Source of the DNA: Hydrogenophilaceae bacterium
Lineage (GTDB): Bacteria > Pseudomonadota > Gammaproteobacteria > Burkholderiales > Thiobacillaceae
Reading direction: 5' to 3'
DNA: 33,553 nt
NCBI GenBank assembly: GCA_024709485.1
Contig: JANJWO010000019.1
Location: 1-33,553, forward strand
The first letter of the stretch is position 1. The number at the start of each line of letters is the position of its first letter. The translations under genes were made by a program, and so were the position numbers. Below are positions 24,797 through 33,553 of this stretch, piece after piece. Under the pieces are notes generated by a model. It made no database searches and was not told the DNA's origin. It worked only from the letters and a program-made list of their open reading frames with translations.

Positions 24797-26692
24797 CTAT
24801 TCCTTCTTGCCCAACGCGCCGTGCTTGATCTCGATCTTTTGCGCGGCCTTGGCCAGCGCCAGCTGGGCCTCCGCATCGCTGCGCGCATACGCCTGGCGCA
24901 GTCCCGCTTCCACGGCGGAGCGCAGCATGGGATCGGCGCCCGCGTCTTCGGCGATGCGCGAGATCCGCACCACGCGATAGCTGCCGTCCGGCATGGCCGC
25001 ACCCACATACGCCGGCAGCTTGGCCGAATCCGCGCGCATGATCGCCTGCACGGTTTTGGGGTCGAAGCCTTCCGGCTGCTGCCGTCCGATGAGCTTGAAC
25101 GCCGACCATGCGAGTCCGGCCGGCTCCTTGCCCTGGTTCAATTCCGCAATCTGTTCCTGCCCCATTTTCGCGATCATGTCCGCGGTCTTCTCCGCCTGCA
25201 GCTTCGCGCGGATGGCGGCGGAAACTTCGGACACGGGTTTTTCCCTGGCCGCGCGGTGCTCGATCACCCTCGCCGCCGCCATCGTGTTGCGGCTGATCTC
25301 CAGCGGCTCGATGTTCTGCCGGCTCTTGATGGCATCCGCCGAGAAGATGGCCTCGAGCAGCTTGGGAGAATTCAGCGGCGCGGCCGGCAGGCCCGTGCGC
25401 GTCATCCAGTCGGAGGTCTGGATCGAGAGCTTCAGGGCATCTGCCGCGGGTTTGAGGCTGGCGGCCTGCTCATAGACGATGTTGCTGAAACTCTCGGCGG
25501 CCTCGGCGTATTGCTTTTGCGCCTGCTGTTTGCGCAGCTCGTCCTCGATCTGTCCGCGCACCGATGCCAGGCTCGGCGTCTTGGCCTGGATGCCGTCGAG
25601 GCGGATGATATGGAAGCCGTACTCCGTTTCCACCAGACGCATTTCAGCCGGCTTCATCGAGAACACCGCATCCTCGAAAGGCTTCACCATCATGCCGCGG
25701 CCGAAGTTGCCCAGGCTGCCGCCTTCGCTGGCCGAGCCCGGGTCCTGCGACTCGCGCCGGGCGACCTCGGCAAAGCTCTTGGGATCCTTTTGCAAGGCCG
25801 CCAGCAGGCCCTCGGCCTTGGCCTTGGCCTTCTTGCGCGCCTCGGCGTCGCCCTGCTGCGCGGCGATCAGAATGTGGCTGGCGCTGCGCTCTTCCGGCGG
25901 CGCCAGCTTGGCGGCGTTGGCCGCATAGTAATCCTGCACGTCCTTTTCAGAGGGCTTGACGGACCTGGCCAGCTCGTCGAGCGAGAGCACGGCGTACTCC
26001 ACGCGCACCGCTTCGGGCTCCATATACTCGGCCTTGTGCGCAAGGTAATAGTCCTGAATGTCCTTGTCGGTCACCTCAAGCTTGCCCGCGACGGCGGCCG
26101 GCTTGATCTCGTGCCAGGAGATTTCGCGGCGCTGGCCGGCGATTTTCGTGATCAGCTCGGCGGAAGCCGCGGGCAGAAGCGCGCCCGACAGTATGGGCTG
26201 CCGCAGGATCCCCAAGGCGATGTCGCGGCGCAACTGGTATTCGAAATACGCCGGGGTGTAGCCGCGCTGCGCCAGCACGCGCTTGTAGCGCTCGGCGGAG
26301 AACTTGCCGTCTTCCTGGAAGGGAGGCAGCTGCTGCAAAATCGCCGCGATCTGGGCATCATGCACCTGCAGGCCGGCGGCCTCGGCTTCCTGCAGCATCG
26401 CCTCTTGCTCGATCATCGAATTCAGCACCTGTTCCTTGAACTCGGCCGACTCGATCAGCGCCGGGTCGAAATTCGCGCCCATGGCCTGGCGCAGACGATT
26501 GGTCTGCTCCTTCAGCTCATCGGTAAACGCCTGGCGCGTCACTCCGGAACTGCCGACCTCGGCAATCACTTCATTGCCGCCCCCCGATCCGAAATAGGCG
26601 TCTACGCCCCACAGCGCAAAGGGAATGGTGATCAGGGCCAGGATGAGCTTGGCGAGCCAGCCCTGAGCCCGGTTACGAATGGCTTCCAGCAT
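24797..26692 (-). CDS. ppiD: Periplasmic folding chaperone PpiD (SurA/parvulin type)
   Basis: A 631-aa inner-membrane-anchored periplasmic protein that helps newly exported proteins leave the Sec translocon. It has a short cytoplasmic start (MLEAIRNRAQGWLAK), one helix at about 14-34, a SurA-like N-terminal chaperone region to about 250 and one parvulin domain (about 266-366: EERSASHILI, GGSLGNFGRGMMVKPFEDAV, TEYGFHIIRLDGI). A long C-terminal helical part follows. The parvulin domain of E. coli PpiD has little or no isomerase activity, so the role here is best taken as chaperone. Length matches the family (623 in E. coli). GAGAAG precedes the ATG. The gene ends the hupB-tRNA-ppiD series; the tRNA-Asp terminator lies just upstream. 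Confidence 0.95.
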   Translation of the reverse strand: MLEAIRNRAQGWLAKLILALITIPFALWGVDAYFGSGGGNEVIAEVGSSGVTRQAFTDELKEQTNRLRQAMGANFDPALIESAEFKEQVLNSMIEQEAMLQEAEAAGLQVHDAQIAAILQQLPPFQEDGKFSAERYKRVLAQRGYTPAYFEYQLRRDIALGILRQPILSGALLPAASAELITKIAGQRREISWHEIKPAAVAGKLEVTDKDIQDYYLAHKAEYMEPEAVRVEYAVLSLDELARSVKPSEKDVQDYYAANAAKLAPPEERSASHILIAAQQGDAEARKKAKAKAEGLLAALQKDPKSFAEVARRESQDPGSASEGGSLGNFGRGMMVKPFEDAVFSMKPAEMRLVETEYGFHIIRLDGIQAKTPSLASVRGQIEDELRKQQAQKQYAEAAESFSNIVYEQAASLKPAADALKLSIQTSDWMTRTGLPAAPLNSPKLLEAIFSADAIKSRQNIEPLEISRNTMAAARVIEHRAAREKPVSEVSAAIRAKLQAEKTADMIAKMGQEQIAELNQGKEPAGLAWSAFKLIGRQQPEGFDPKTVQAIMRADSAKLPAYVGAAMPDGSYRVVRISRIAEDAGADPMLRSAVEAGLRQAYARSDAEAQLALAKAAQKIEIKHGALGKKE

Positions 26693-26768
26693 ATGCTTCT
26701 CGGATTACGGCAAACCCCGATTGTCGCCTGAAATGACAGCGATGTGTACGGCTTTGCGGGCAGAAAAC

Positions 26769-26796
26769 AAAAAAGCGAACTCGCGTTCGCTTTTTT
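26769..26796 (-). terminator. Terminator of tRNA-Asp
   Basis: A6, stem GCGAAC (26775-26780) and GTTCGC (26785-26790) with TCGC loop, then T6. It begins 6 nt beyond the tRNA-Asp 3' end on the minus strand, where the sequence runs into TTTTTTGTTTT. The symmetry would also let it stop plus-strand transcripts. Confidence 0.88.
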
Positions 26797-26802
26797 CGAT
26801 GT

Positions 26803-26879
26803 TGGCGGAGCGGACGGGACTCGAACCCGCGACCCCCGGCGTGACAGGCCGGTATTCTAACCAACTGAACTACCGCTCC
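26803..26879 (-). tRNA. tRNA-Asp (anticodon GUC)
   Basis: A 77-nt minus-strand gene including an encoded CCA. The acceptor stem GGAGCGG pairs with CCGCTCC, with discriminator G. The anticodon stem CCGGC/GCCGG holds the loop CTGTCAC, so the anticodon is GTC (Asp). The T loop GGTTCGAGTCC is canonical. It has its own promoter-like -10 upstream and a terminator directly downstream. Confidence 0.97.
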
Positions 26880-26925
26880 GATATTTTTCCGCTTTCGAGG
26901 ATTTCCCCCTCAAGCGCAGGCCGCA

Positions 26926-26931
26926 ATTATA
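26926..26931 (-). promoter_or_regulatory. Possible -10 element for tRNA-Asp
   Basis: On the minus strand a perfect TATAAT lies about 46 nt upstream of the tRNA-Asp 5' end, after the terminator that ends the hupB/tRNA-Val transcript. A clear -35 is not visible. It suggests separate transcription of tRNA-Asp. Confidence 0.45.
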
Positions 26932-27034
26932 CACAGGACAACAAAAAAGTGGATGGGTATCGAACAAAAAAACATGAGATCAGCGAACGCGACAGTGCAG
27001 GATGCAGATCCCTGTCCTCCATGAAGCTTTCCTG

Positions 27035-27073
27035 CTCAAGCAAAAGGCCCGCGTTGCGGGCCTTTTGCTTGAG
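27035..27073 (-). terminator. Perfect 18-bp hairpin, probable terminator of hupB-tRNA-Val
   Basis: The arms 27035-27052 and 27056-27073 are perfect complements (18 bp) with a 3-nt loop. The GC-rich core GGCCCGC/GCGGGCC is flanked by AAAA and TTTT, the form of an intrinsic terminator readable from both sides. It lies 24 nt beyond the tRNA-Val 3' end on the minus strand. The stem continues past the T-tract (GCTTGAG), longer than a terminator needs. Confidence 0.75.
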
Positions 27074-27097
27074 TCCGACGCAATGGCGCGTCAAACC

Positions 27098-27173
27098 TGG
27101 TGGGTGCTGACGGGTTCGAACCGCCGACATTCGCCTTGTAAGGGCGACGCTCTACCAACTGAGCTAAGCACCC
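27098..27173 (-). tRNA. tRNA-Val (anticodon UAC)
   Basis: A 76-nt minus-strand gene including an encoded CCA. The acceptor stem GGGTGCT pairs with AGCACCC, with discriminator A. The D arm TAGCTCAGTTGGTAGAGC and the T loop GGTTCGAACCC are canonical, and the anticodon loop CTTACAA gives TAC (Val). It starts only 9 nt after the hupB stop, so it is probably processed from the hupB transcript. Confidence 0.97.
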
Positions 27174-27182
27174 GGAAACGTC

Positions 27183-27455
27183 TTAGTTGATCGCGTCCTT
27201 GAGGCCTTTGCCGGCGCGGAATTTCGGCACCTTGGCCGCCTTGATCTTGATGGAGGCGCCGGTGCGGGGATTGCGGCCGGTGCGGGCGGCGCGCTTGCCC
27301 ACATAGAAAGTGCCGAAGCCCACCAGCGTCACCATGTCGTTTTTCTTCAGCGCTTTTTTCACCGCCTCGACCGTCGCATCCAGGGCGCGGCCGGCGGCAG
27401 CCTTGGAAATGTCGGCGGAATCGGCAATGGCGTCAATCAATTCGGATTTATTCAC
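27183..27455 (-). CDS. hupB: DNA-binding protein HU-beta
   Basis: A 90-aa nucleoid protein of the HU/IHF family. The helical N-terminal dimerisation part ([20 protein letters not shown]) is followed by the beta core [14 protein letters not shown] and the DNA-intercalating arm with RNP at 61-63 (GRNPRTG), then a C-terminal helix. The start codon is GTG at 27455, with AGGGGA about 6 nt upstream. A strong promoter at 27506-27535 gives a leader of roughly 45 nt. Position between lon and the tRNA genes/ppiD is the conserved proteobacterial order. tRNA-Val follows 9 nt after its stop. Confidence 0.97.
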   Translation of the reverse strand: MNKSELIDAIADSADISKAAAGRALDATVEAVKKALKKNDMVTLVGFGTFYVGKRAARTGRNPRTGASIKIKAAKVPKFRAGKGLKDAIN

Positions 27456-27505
27456 GCGTTGTCCCCTTTCGATACGGAAGCAAACAGGAAAACCCCTGCG
27501 GCGGC

Positions 27506-27535
27506 TTTATAGCTTCCCGCAAAGCCTTGTGTCAA
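27506..27535 (-). promoter_or_regulatory. Strong sigma-70 promoter of hupB
   Basis: On the minus strand a perfect TTGACA (27535-27530) is followed by an 18-bp spacer and TATAAA (27511-27506, 5 of 6). Transcription would start near 27499 and read hupB and probably tRNA-Val up to the hairpin at 27035-27073. Confidence 0.8.
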
Positions 27536-27573
27536 GCGGCTCTCCGGGCATGCACAAAAATCAAATTAGTCAA

Positions 27574-27604
27574 TGAAAAAAATCCTGCCTTTCGGCAGGA
27601 TTTT
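27574..27604 (-). terminator. Terminator of lon
   Basis: Stem AATCCTGCC (27581-27589) and GGCAGGATT (27594-27602) with a TTTC loop. On the minus strand it runs into seven or more T. It lies 29 nt beyond the lon stop and separates lon from the hupB promoter. Confidence 0.9.
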
Positions 27605-27631
27605 CCCGACCGTGCAAAATACGATGGCGGG

Positions 27632-30034
<2,403 letters not shown>

Positions 30035-30109
30035 GATTACACCTTATCGAAGTTATATCCGCCCCCCCTTGGGGCGCGGAAAATTCCAAATATAGAACTG
30101 CGGGCAATC

Positions 30110-30153
30110 CCAAAAACATCAAGGGGCGAAAGAGAAATATTCCCTGACGCCCC
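30110..30153 (-). terminator. Possible terminator between clpX and lon
   Basis: On the minus strand GGGGCG (30153-30148) pairs with CGCCCC (30128-30123). An inner AGGGAA/TTTCTCT pairing uses a G-U wobble that works only in the minus-strand RNA. It is followed by TTGATGTTTTT. It lies 13 nt beyond the clpX stop. The T-tract is interrupted, so termination may be partial. Confidence 0.5.
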
Positions 30154-30166
30154 CCGCTGCCTCTCT

Positions 30167-31429
30167 TCAGGACCCCGCCGCTGCGGGCTGGTCCGAATAG
30201 ATCAGCAGCGGTGGCCCCTCGCCGTTGATCAACTGTTCGTCCACCACGACCTTGCTCACGTTCTGCATCGAGGGCAGATCGAACATCAGGTCGAGCAGGG
30301 AATGCTCGATGATGGAGCGCAGGCCGCGCGCACCGGTGCGGCGATCCAGCGCCTTCTTGGCGATGGCCTTGAGCGCCCCGTCGCGGAATTCCAGTTCCAC
30401 GCCTTCCATCTTGAACAGCTTAGCAAACTGCTTGGTCAGCGCGTTCTTGGGCTCGGTCAGGATCTGCATCAACGCCGCCTCGTCCAGCTCATTCAGCACG
30501 GCCACCACCGGCAAACGTCCGACAAATTCCGGGATCAGGCCGTATTTGATGAGATCTTCGGGCTCGACCGTGTGCAGCAGCTCCATGTCGCGCTTTTTCT
30601 CATCCACGCTCTTGACCTTGGCGCCAAAGCCGATGCCGCCCTTCTCCGAACGGTTGCGGATGACCTTTTCCAGGCCGCCGAAGGCGCCGCCGCAAATGAA
30701 CAGGATGTTGGTGGTGTCGACCTGCACGAATTCCTGGTTGGGATGCTTGCGCCCGCCCTGTGGGGGCACCGAGGCGGCGGTGCCCTCGATCAGCTTGAGC
30801 AAAGCCTGCTGCACGCCCTCGCCCGACACGTCGCGGGTGATCGAGGGATTGTCGGCCTTGCGCGAAATCTTGTCGATTTCGTCGATATAGACGATGCCAT
30901 GCTTGGCCTTGTCGATATCGTAATCGCATTTCTGCAGCAGCTTCTGGATGATGTTCTCGACATCCTCGCCCACATAGCCGGCTTCGGTCAGCGTGGTGGC
31001 ATCGGCGATCACGAACGGCACGTTGAGCAGCCGCGCGAGCGTCTGCGCCAGCAAGGTCTTGCCGGAGCCGGTCGGGCCGATCAGCAGGATGTTGCTTTTG
31101 GTCAGCTCGACGTCGTCCTGCTTGCCCTGGCTGGAACGCAGGCGCTTGTAGTGGTTGTACACCGCCACCGACAGCGCCTTCTTGGCCTGGCCCTGGCCGA
31201 TCACGTACTGATCGAGGATATCGCGGATCTCGTGCGGGCTGGGCAGATCGGTGGAAGCCTTGCCTGTCTGGGTCTGCTGGATTTCCTCGCGGATGATGTC
31301 GTTGCACAGCTCAACGCATTCGTCGCAGATGAAGACCGAAGGTCCGGCAATCAGCTTGCGTACTTCGTGCTGGCTCTTGCCGCAAAAGGAGCAATACAGC
31401 AGCTTGTCGCTTCCGCCCTTGTCTGACAT
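30167..31429 (-). CDS. clpX: ATP-dependent Clp protease ATP-binding subunit ClpX
   Basis: A 420-aa AAA+ unfoldase that feeds substrates to ClpP. The N-terminal zinc domain has Cys13, Cys16, Cys35 and Cys38 ([17 protein letters not shown]). Walker A is GPTGSGKT at 118-125, the pore loop GYVGED at 151-156 and Walker B YIDEID at 181-186. The IGF loop that docks on ClpP is at 266-268 (GGIGFGA). I start at ATG 31429, with GGGGGAG about 6 nt upstream, rather than at the in-frame GTG at 31444 that lies upstream of the ribosome site. clpP ends 15 nt upstream, so the two are cotranscribed. E. coli ClpX is 424 aa. Confidence 0.97.
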   Translation of the reverse strand: MSDKGGSDKLLYCSFCGKSQHEVRKLIAGPSVFICDECVELCNDIIREEIQQTQTGKASTDLPSPHEIRDILDQYVIGQGQAKKALSVAVYNHYKRLRSSQGKQDDVELTKSNILLIGPTGSGKTLLAQTLARLLNVPFVIADATTLTEAGYVGEDVENIIQKLLQKCDYDIDKAKHGIVYIDEIDKISRKADNPSITRDVSGEGVQQALLKLIEGTAASVPPQGGRKHPNQEFVQVDTTNILFICGGAFGGLEKVIRNRSEKGGIGFGAKVKSVDEKKRDMELLHTVEPEDLIKYGLIPEFVGRLPVVAVLNELDEAALMQILTEPKNALTKQFAKLFKMEGVELEFRDGALKAIAKKALDRRTGARGLRSIIEHSLLDLMFDLPSMQNVSKVVVDEQLINGEGPPLLIYSDQPAAAGS

Positions 31430-31444
31430 CACGTTCTCCCCCAC

Positions 31445-32083
31445 TTAAGCCGCCGCCTGCTCGCGGTTTTCCAGAACCTTGTCGACAAGGCCGTATTTGA
31501 CGGCTTCATCGCCACTCATGAAAAAGTCGCGATCGGTATCGCGCTCGATCACATCCATCGGCTGGCCGGTATGCTTGGCCAGCATGCCGTTGAGCCGTTC
31601 CTTCAGGTACAGGATTTCCTTGGCATGAATCTCGATGTCGGACGCCTGGCCCTGGAAGCCGCCCAGAGGCTGGTGGATCATCACGCGCGAGTTGGGCAGG
31701 CAGTAGCGCTTGCCCTTGGCGCCGGCGGTCAGCAGGAAGGCGCCCATGCTGGCGGCCTGGCCGCTGCACAGCGTCGACACGTCGGGCTTGATGAACTGCA
31801 TGGTGTCGTAGATCGCAAGGCCCGCCGTGACCGAACCGCCCGGCGAGTTGATGTAGAAATAGATGTCCTTGTCGGGGTTTTCCGACTCCAGGAACAGCAG
31901 CTGGGCGACGATCAGGTTGGCGGTGGCGTCGTTCACCGGGCCCACCAGAAACACCACCCTTTCCTTCAGCAGGCGCGAGTAGATGTCGTACGCCCGCTCG
32001 CCGCGGCCGCTCTGCTCGACCACCATGGGGACAAGCCCCAGTCCTTGAGGCTCGATGTAATTGCTCATAATCCTGGCCGTCAT
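31445..32083 (-). CDS. clpP: ATP-dependent Clp protease proteolytic subunit ClpP
   Basis: A 212-aa serine protease that forms the tetradecameric chamber of ClpXP. The triad is visible as Ser112 in GQAASMGAF, His137 in [11 protein letters not shown] and Asp186 in RDTDRDFF; their spacing equals E. coli Ser97/His122/Asp171. PINSPGGSV-type oxyanion residues are present ([12 protein letters not shown]). ATG 32083 overlaps the tig stop as ATGA, favouring this start. An ATG at 32068 ([11 protein letters not shown]) is possible but has only AGGA two nt before it. The N-terminal 15-20 residues are probably a propeptide, as in E. coli. Confidence 0.96.
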   Translation of the reverse strand: MTARIMSNYIEPQGLGLVPMVVEQSGRGERAYDIYSRLLKERVVFLVGPVNDATANLIVAQLLFLESENPDKDIYFYINSPGGSVTAGLAIYDTMQFIKPDVSTLCSGQAASMGAFLLTAGAKGKRYCLPNSRVMIHQPLGGFQGQASDIEIHAKEILYLKERLNGMLAKHTGQPMDVIERDTDRDFFMSGDEAVKYGLVDKVLENREQAAA

Positions 32084-33384
32084 GCGGCACGTCCCATCAA
32101 ATCGTCAAAATTCACCGGTTCATCGGTTGCCTGAACCTGGCCGACAACCCATGCTACCACATTGTCTTCCAGCGCCAGGGCTTCGAGTTCCTGAAGCCGC
32201 TGGGGGTCCTGGTAGTACCACTGCACCACTTCCTGCGGATCCTCGTAGCCTTGCGCGTACTCGTCCACCAGCGCGCGCACCTGCTCGGGTTTCGCCGCCA
32301 GGTCGTTCTTCTCCACGATCTCGGCGATGATCAGGCCCAGGCGCACGCGGCGCTCGGCCTGGTCCTTGAATATATCGGCCGAAATGCGGTCTTCCTTAAT
32401 CTGCCCGCCGCTCGCCTGGATCTGATCCAGCATCTGCTTGCGCAAGCGCTCGATTTCAAGACCCACGAGCGACTTGGGAAGTTCCAGCTCGGCATTGGCG
32501 AGCAGCACTTCCATGGCCGCCTCCTTGACGCGGGCCTGCACGCGGCGCTTGACCTCGCGCTCCAGATTGGCCTTGATCTCCTCGCGCAGCTTGGCGAGAT
32601 CGCCGTCGGCAATGCCCAGGGACTTGGCGAACTCGGCGTTCACTTCGGGCAGCTCGGGCGCCTGTACTTCCTTCATGGTCACGTCGAAGCGCACCGCCTT
32701 GCCGGCCAGATGGGCTGCGGAATAATCCGCCGGAAAGCTCATGTCGAAGCTGCGGCTTTCGCCGGCGGACAGCCCCGCCAGATTGTCCTCGAAATCCTTG
32801 AGCATGCGGCCTTCGCCGACCACGGTCGAGAAATCCTGGGCTTCGCCGCCGGGGAAGGGCTCGCCGTCCAGCGTGCCCTTGAAATCGAACTTGACCAGAT
32901 CGTCCTTCTGGCTGGCGCGCTCGACCTTGGCGAAACTGCGGCGCTGCTTGCGCAGGATTTCCAGGGTGGCGTCGACATTCGCCTCTTCGACGGCGGCCAC
33001 CGGGCGCTTCAGCGAAGCCGCCGCGAGATTGCCGAGCCTGACCTCGGGATAGACCTCGAAGGTGGCGGAAAACTGGATTTCCGCCGCATCCGTGCCGCCT
33101 TGCCGGGGTTCGAAGCGCGGCATGCCCGCGACCTTGAGCTGCTGGGTATTGATCGCCTCGAAGAAGCTTTTTTGCAGCGACTCGCCCAGCACTTCCTGCC
33201 GCACCCCCGCGCCATGTATTTTGTTGACATGGCTCATCGGCACCTTGCCGGGCCGGAAGCCCGGCGCTTTGACGCTTTTCGCCAGGCGCTTGAGGCGATT
33301 CGCCACCTCGGTTTCAACCATCGCCATGGGAACGGCAAGATCGATGCGCCGTTCAAGTGATCCGAGAACTTCTAGTTGTGACAT
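32080..33384 (-). CDS. tig: Trigger factor (ribosome-associated chaperone/PPIase)
   Basis: A 434-aa chaperone that binds the ribosome exit tunnel and shields nascent chains; E. coli Tig is 432. The N-terminal ribosome-binding signature is GFRPGKVP at 42-49. A FKBP-type peptidyl-prolyl isomerase domain lies at about 160-245 ([29 protein letters not shown]), then a long helical C-terminal arm domain. The ribosome site before the ATG is weak (GAGAG). It begins the tig-clpP-clpX series. The 170 bp upstream within the window contain two overlapping hairpins. Confidence 0.97.
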   Translation of the reverse strand: MSQLEVLGSLERRIDLAVPMAMVETEVANRLKRLAKSVKAPGFRPGKVPMSHVNKIHGAGVRQEVLGESLQKSFFEAINTQQLKVAGMPRFEPRQGGTDAAEIQFSATFEVYPEVRLGNLAAASLKRPVAAVEEANVDATLEILRKQRRSFAKVERASQKDDLVKFDFKGTLDGEPFPGGEAQDFSTVVGEGRMLKDFEDNLAGLSAGESRSFDMSFPADYSAAHLAGKAVRFDVTMKEVQAPELPEVNAEFAKSLGIADGDLAKLREEIKANLEREVKRRVQARVKEAAMEVLLANAELELPKSLVGLEIERLRKQMLDQIQASGGQIKEDRISADIFKDQAERRVRLGLIIAEIVEKNDLAAKPEQVRALVDEYAQGYEDPQEVVQWYYQDPQRLQELEALALEDNVVAWVVGQVQATDEPVNFDDLMGRAA

Positions 33385-33417
33385 TGAGACACTCTCTAAA
33401 ATTACAGGTTATTAGGG

Positions 33418-33465
33418 CCGGGCAGGCTGCTTCAGTACATGTTTGCCCGGCACAGTGAATGTGCC
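33418..33465 (-). promoter_or_regulatory. Overlapping hairpins in the tig upstream/leader region
   Basis: CCGGGCA (33418-33424) can pair with TGCCCGG (33444-33450), and GGCACA (33449-33454) with TGTGCC (33460-33465). The stems share bases 33449-33450, so they compete partly. They lie 34-81 nt upstream of the tig ATG. A TAAAAT that could be the -10 lies near 33530, placing both hairpins in the leader RNA. A regulatory role is inference. Confidence 0.4.
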
Positions 33466-33553
33466 CACCTGTTTTGCCTGCACATGCGGCAGAAAACCGA
33501 TTAAGGCCGCCTGGATTACTCAAGGCGTGATTTTACCGTGAATACAGCCCCAG

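Noticed and set aside
26927-26935. TTATACACA, a relaxed DnaA-box match near tRNA-Asp
   Set aside because: It overlaps the tRNA-Asp -10 (TATAAT on the other strand), stands alone and is not a perfect box, so the promoter explains it.
30035-30120. Heat-shock (sigma-32) promoter before lon
   Set aside because: CTTGATG followed by CCCGCAGT is a poor match to CTTGAAA-N13-CCCCATNT and overlaps the clpX hairpin tail; not enough to call.

Overview
The window is high-GC chromosomal DNA from a Gram-negative bacterium, most likely a betaproteobacterium (Nitrosomonadales or Rhodocyclales type). The evidence is gene order: tig-clpP-clpX-lon-hupB-tRNA-Val-tRNA-Asp-ppiD, then fabI divergent from a peptide ABC operon, then mltD-gloB divergent from methyltransferase-rnhA-dnaQ. 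Several of these blocks are also recognisable in gammaproteobacteria. The assignment rests on recognised protein families and synteny, not on a database search.

Layout. 1-1050: a partial lipoprotein gene on the minus strand, open at the left edge, preceded by a possible 22-codon small ORF, then about 480 bp without a convincing gene. That gap ends in an AT-rich patch with a perfect DnaA box; a second box lies just inside the next gene. 1048-4293 (+): a kinase-like/P-loop fusion protein, a secreted small protein coupled to a 4-helix membrane protein, a GlsB/YeaQ-type membrane protein and a YegP homologue. 4447-9233 (+): mfd and a DUF1015 protein. 9360-10090 (+): a near-perfect sigma-28 promoter driving an isolated flgM homologue, then a CopZ-like metallochaperone.

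10062-15032 (-): a tightly packed run transcribed as methyltransferase-like protein (YafS type), rnhA, dnaQ, a periplasmic binding protein and a HAMP-GGDEF-EAL cyclic-di-GMP enzyme. 15048-17438 (+): gloB and mltD, with gloB divergent from the methyltransferase gene across only 15 bp. 17548-23865 (-): a four-gene oligopeptide-type ABC importer with ATGA stop/start overlaps throughout. 23942-24724 (+): fabI. 24797-33384 (-): the protein-quality-control block, read as tig, clpP, clpX, lon, hupB, tRNA-Val, tRNA-Asp, ppiD, with terminators after lon, tRNA-Val and tRNA-Asp.

How the parts work together. Trigger factor, ClpXP, Lon and PpiD cover folding at the ribosome, cytoplasmic proteolysis and folding of exported proteins. 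RnhA and DnaQ serve replication fidelity and Mfd serves transcription-coupled repair. MltD, FabI and the peptide importer serve the envelope. The least ordinary parts are the binding-protein/cyclic-di-GMP pair attached to the rnhA-dnaQ unit, the sigma-28-controlled orphan flgM, the DnaA boxes at the start of the kinase-like fusion gene, and the importer's doubly anchored binding protein and enlarged permease. I saw no mobile element, CRISPR array or rRNA. I do not claim a clearly new defence or mobile system; most of the window is conserved housekeeping sequence.
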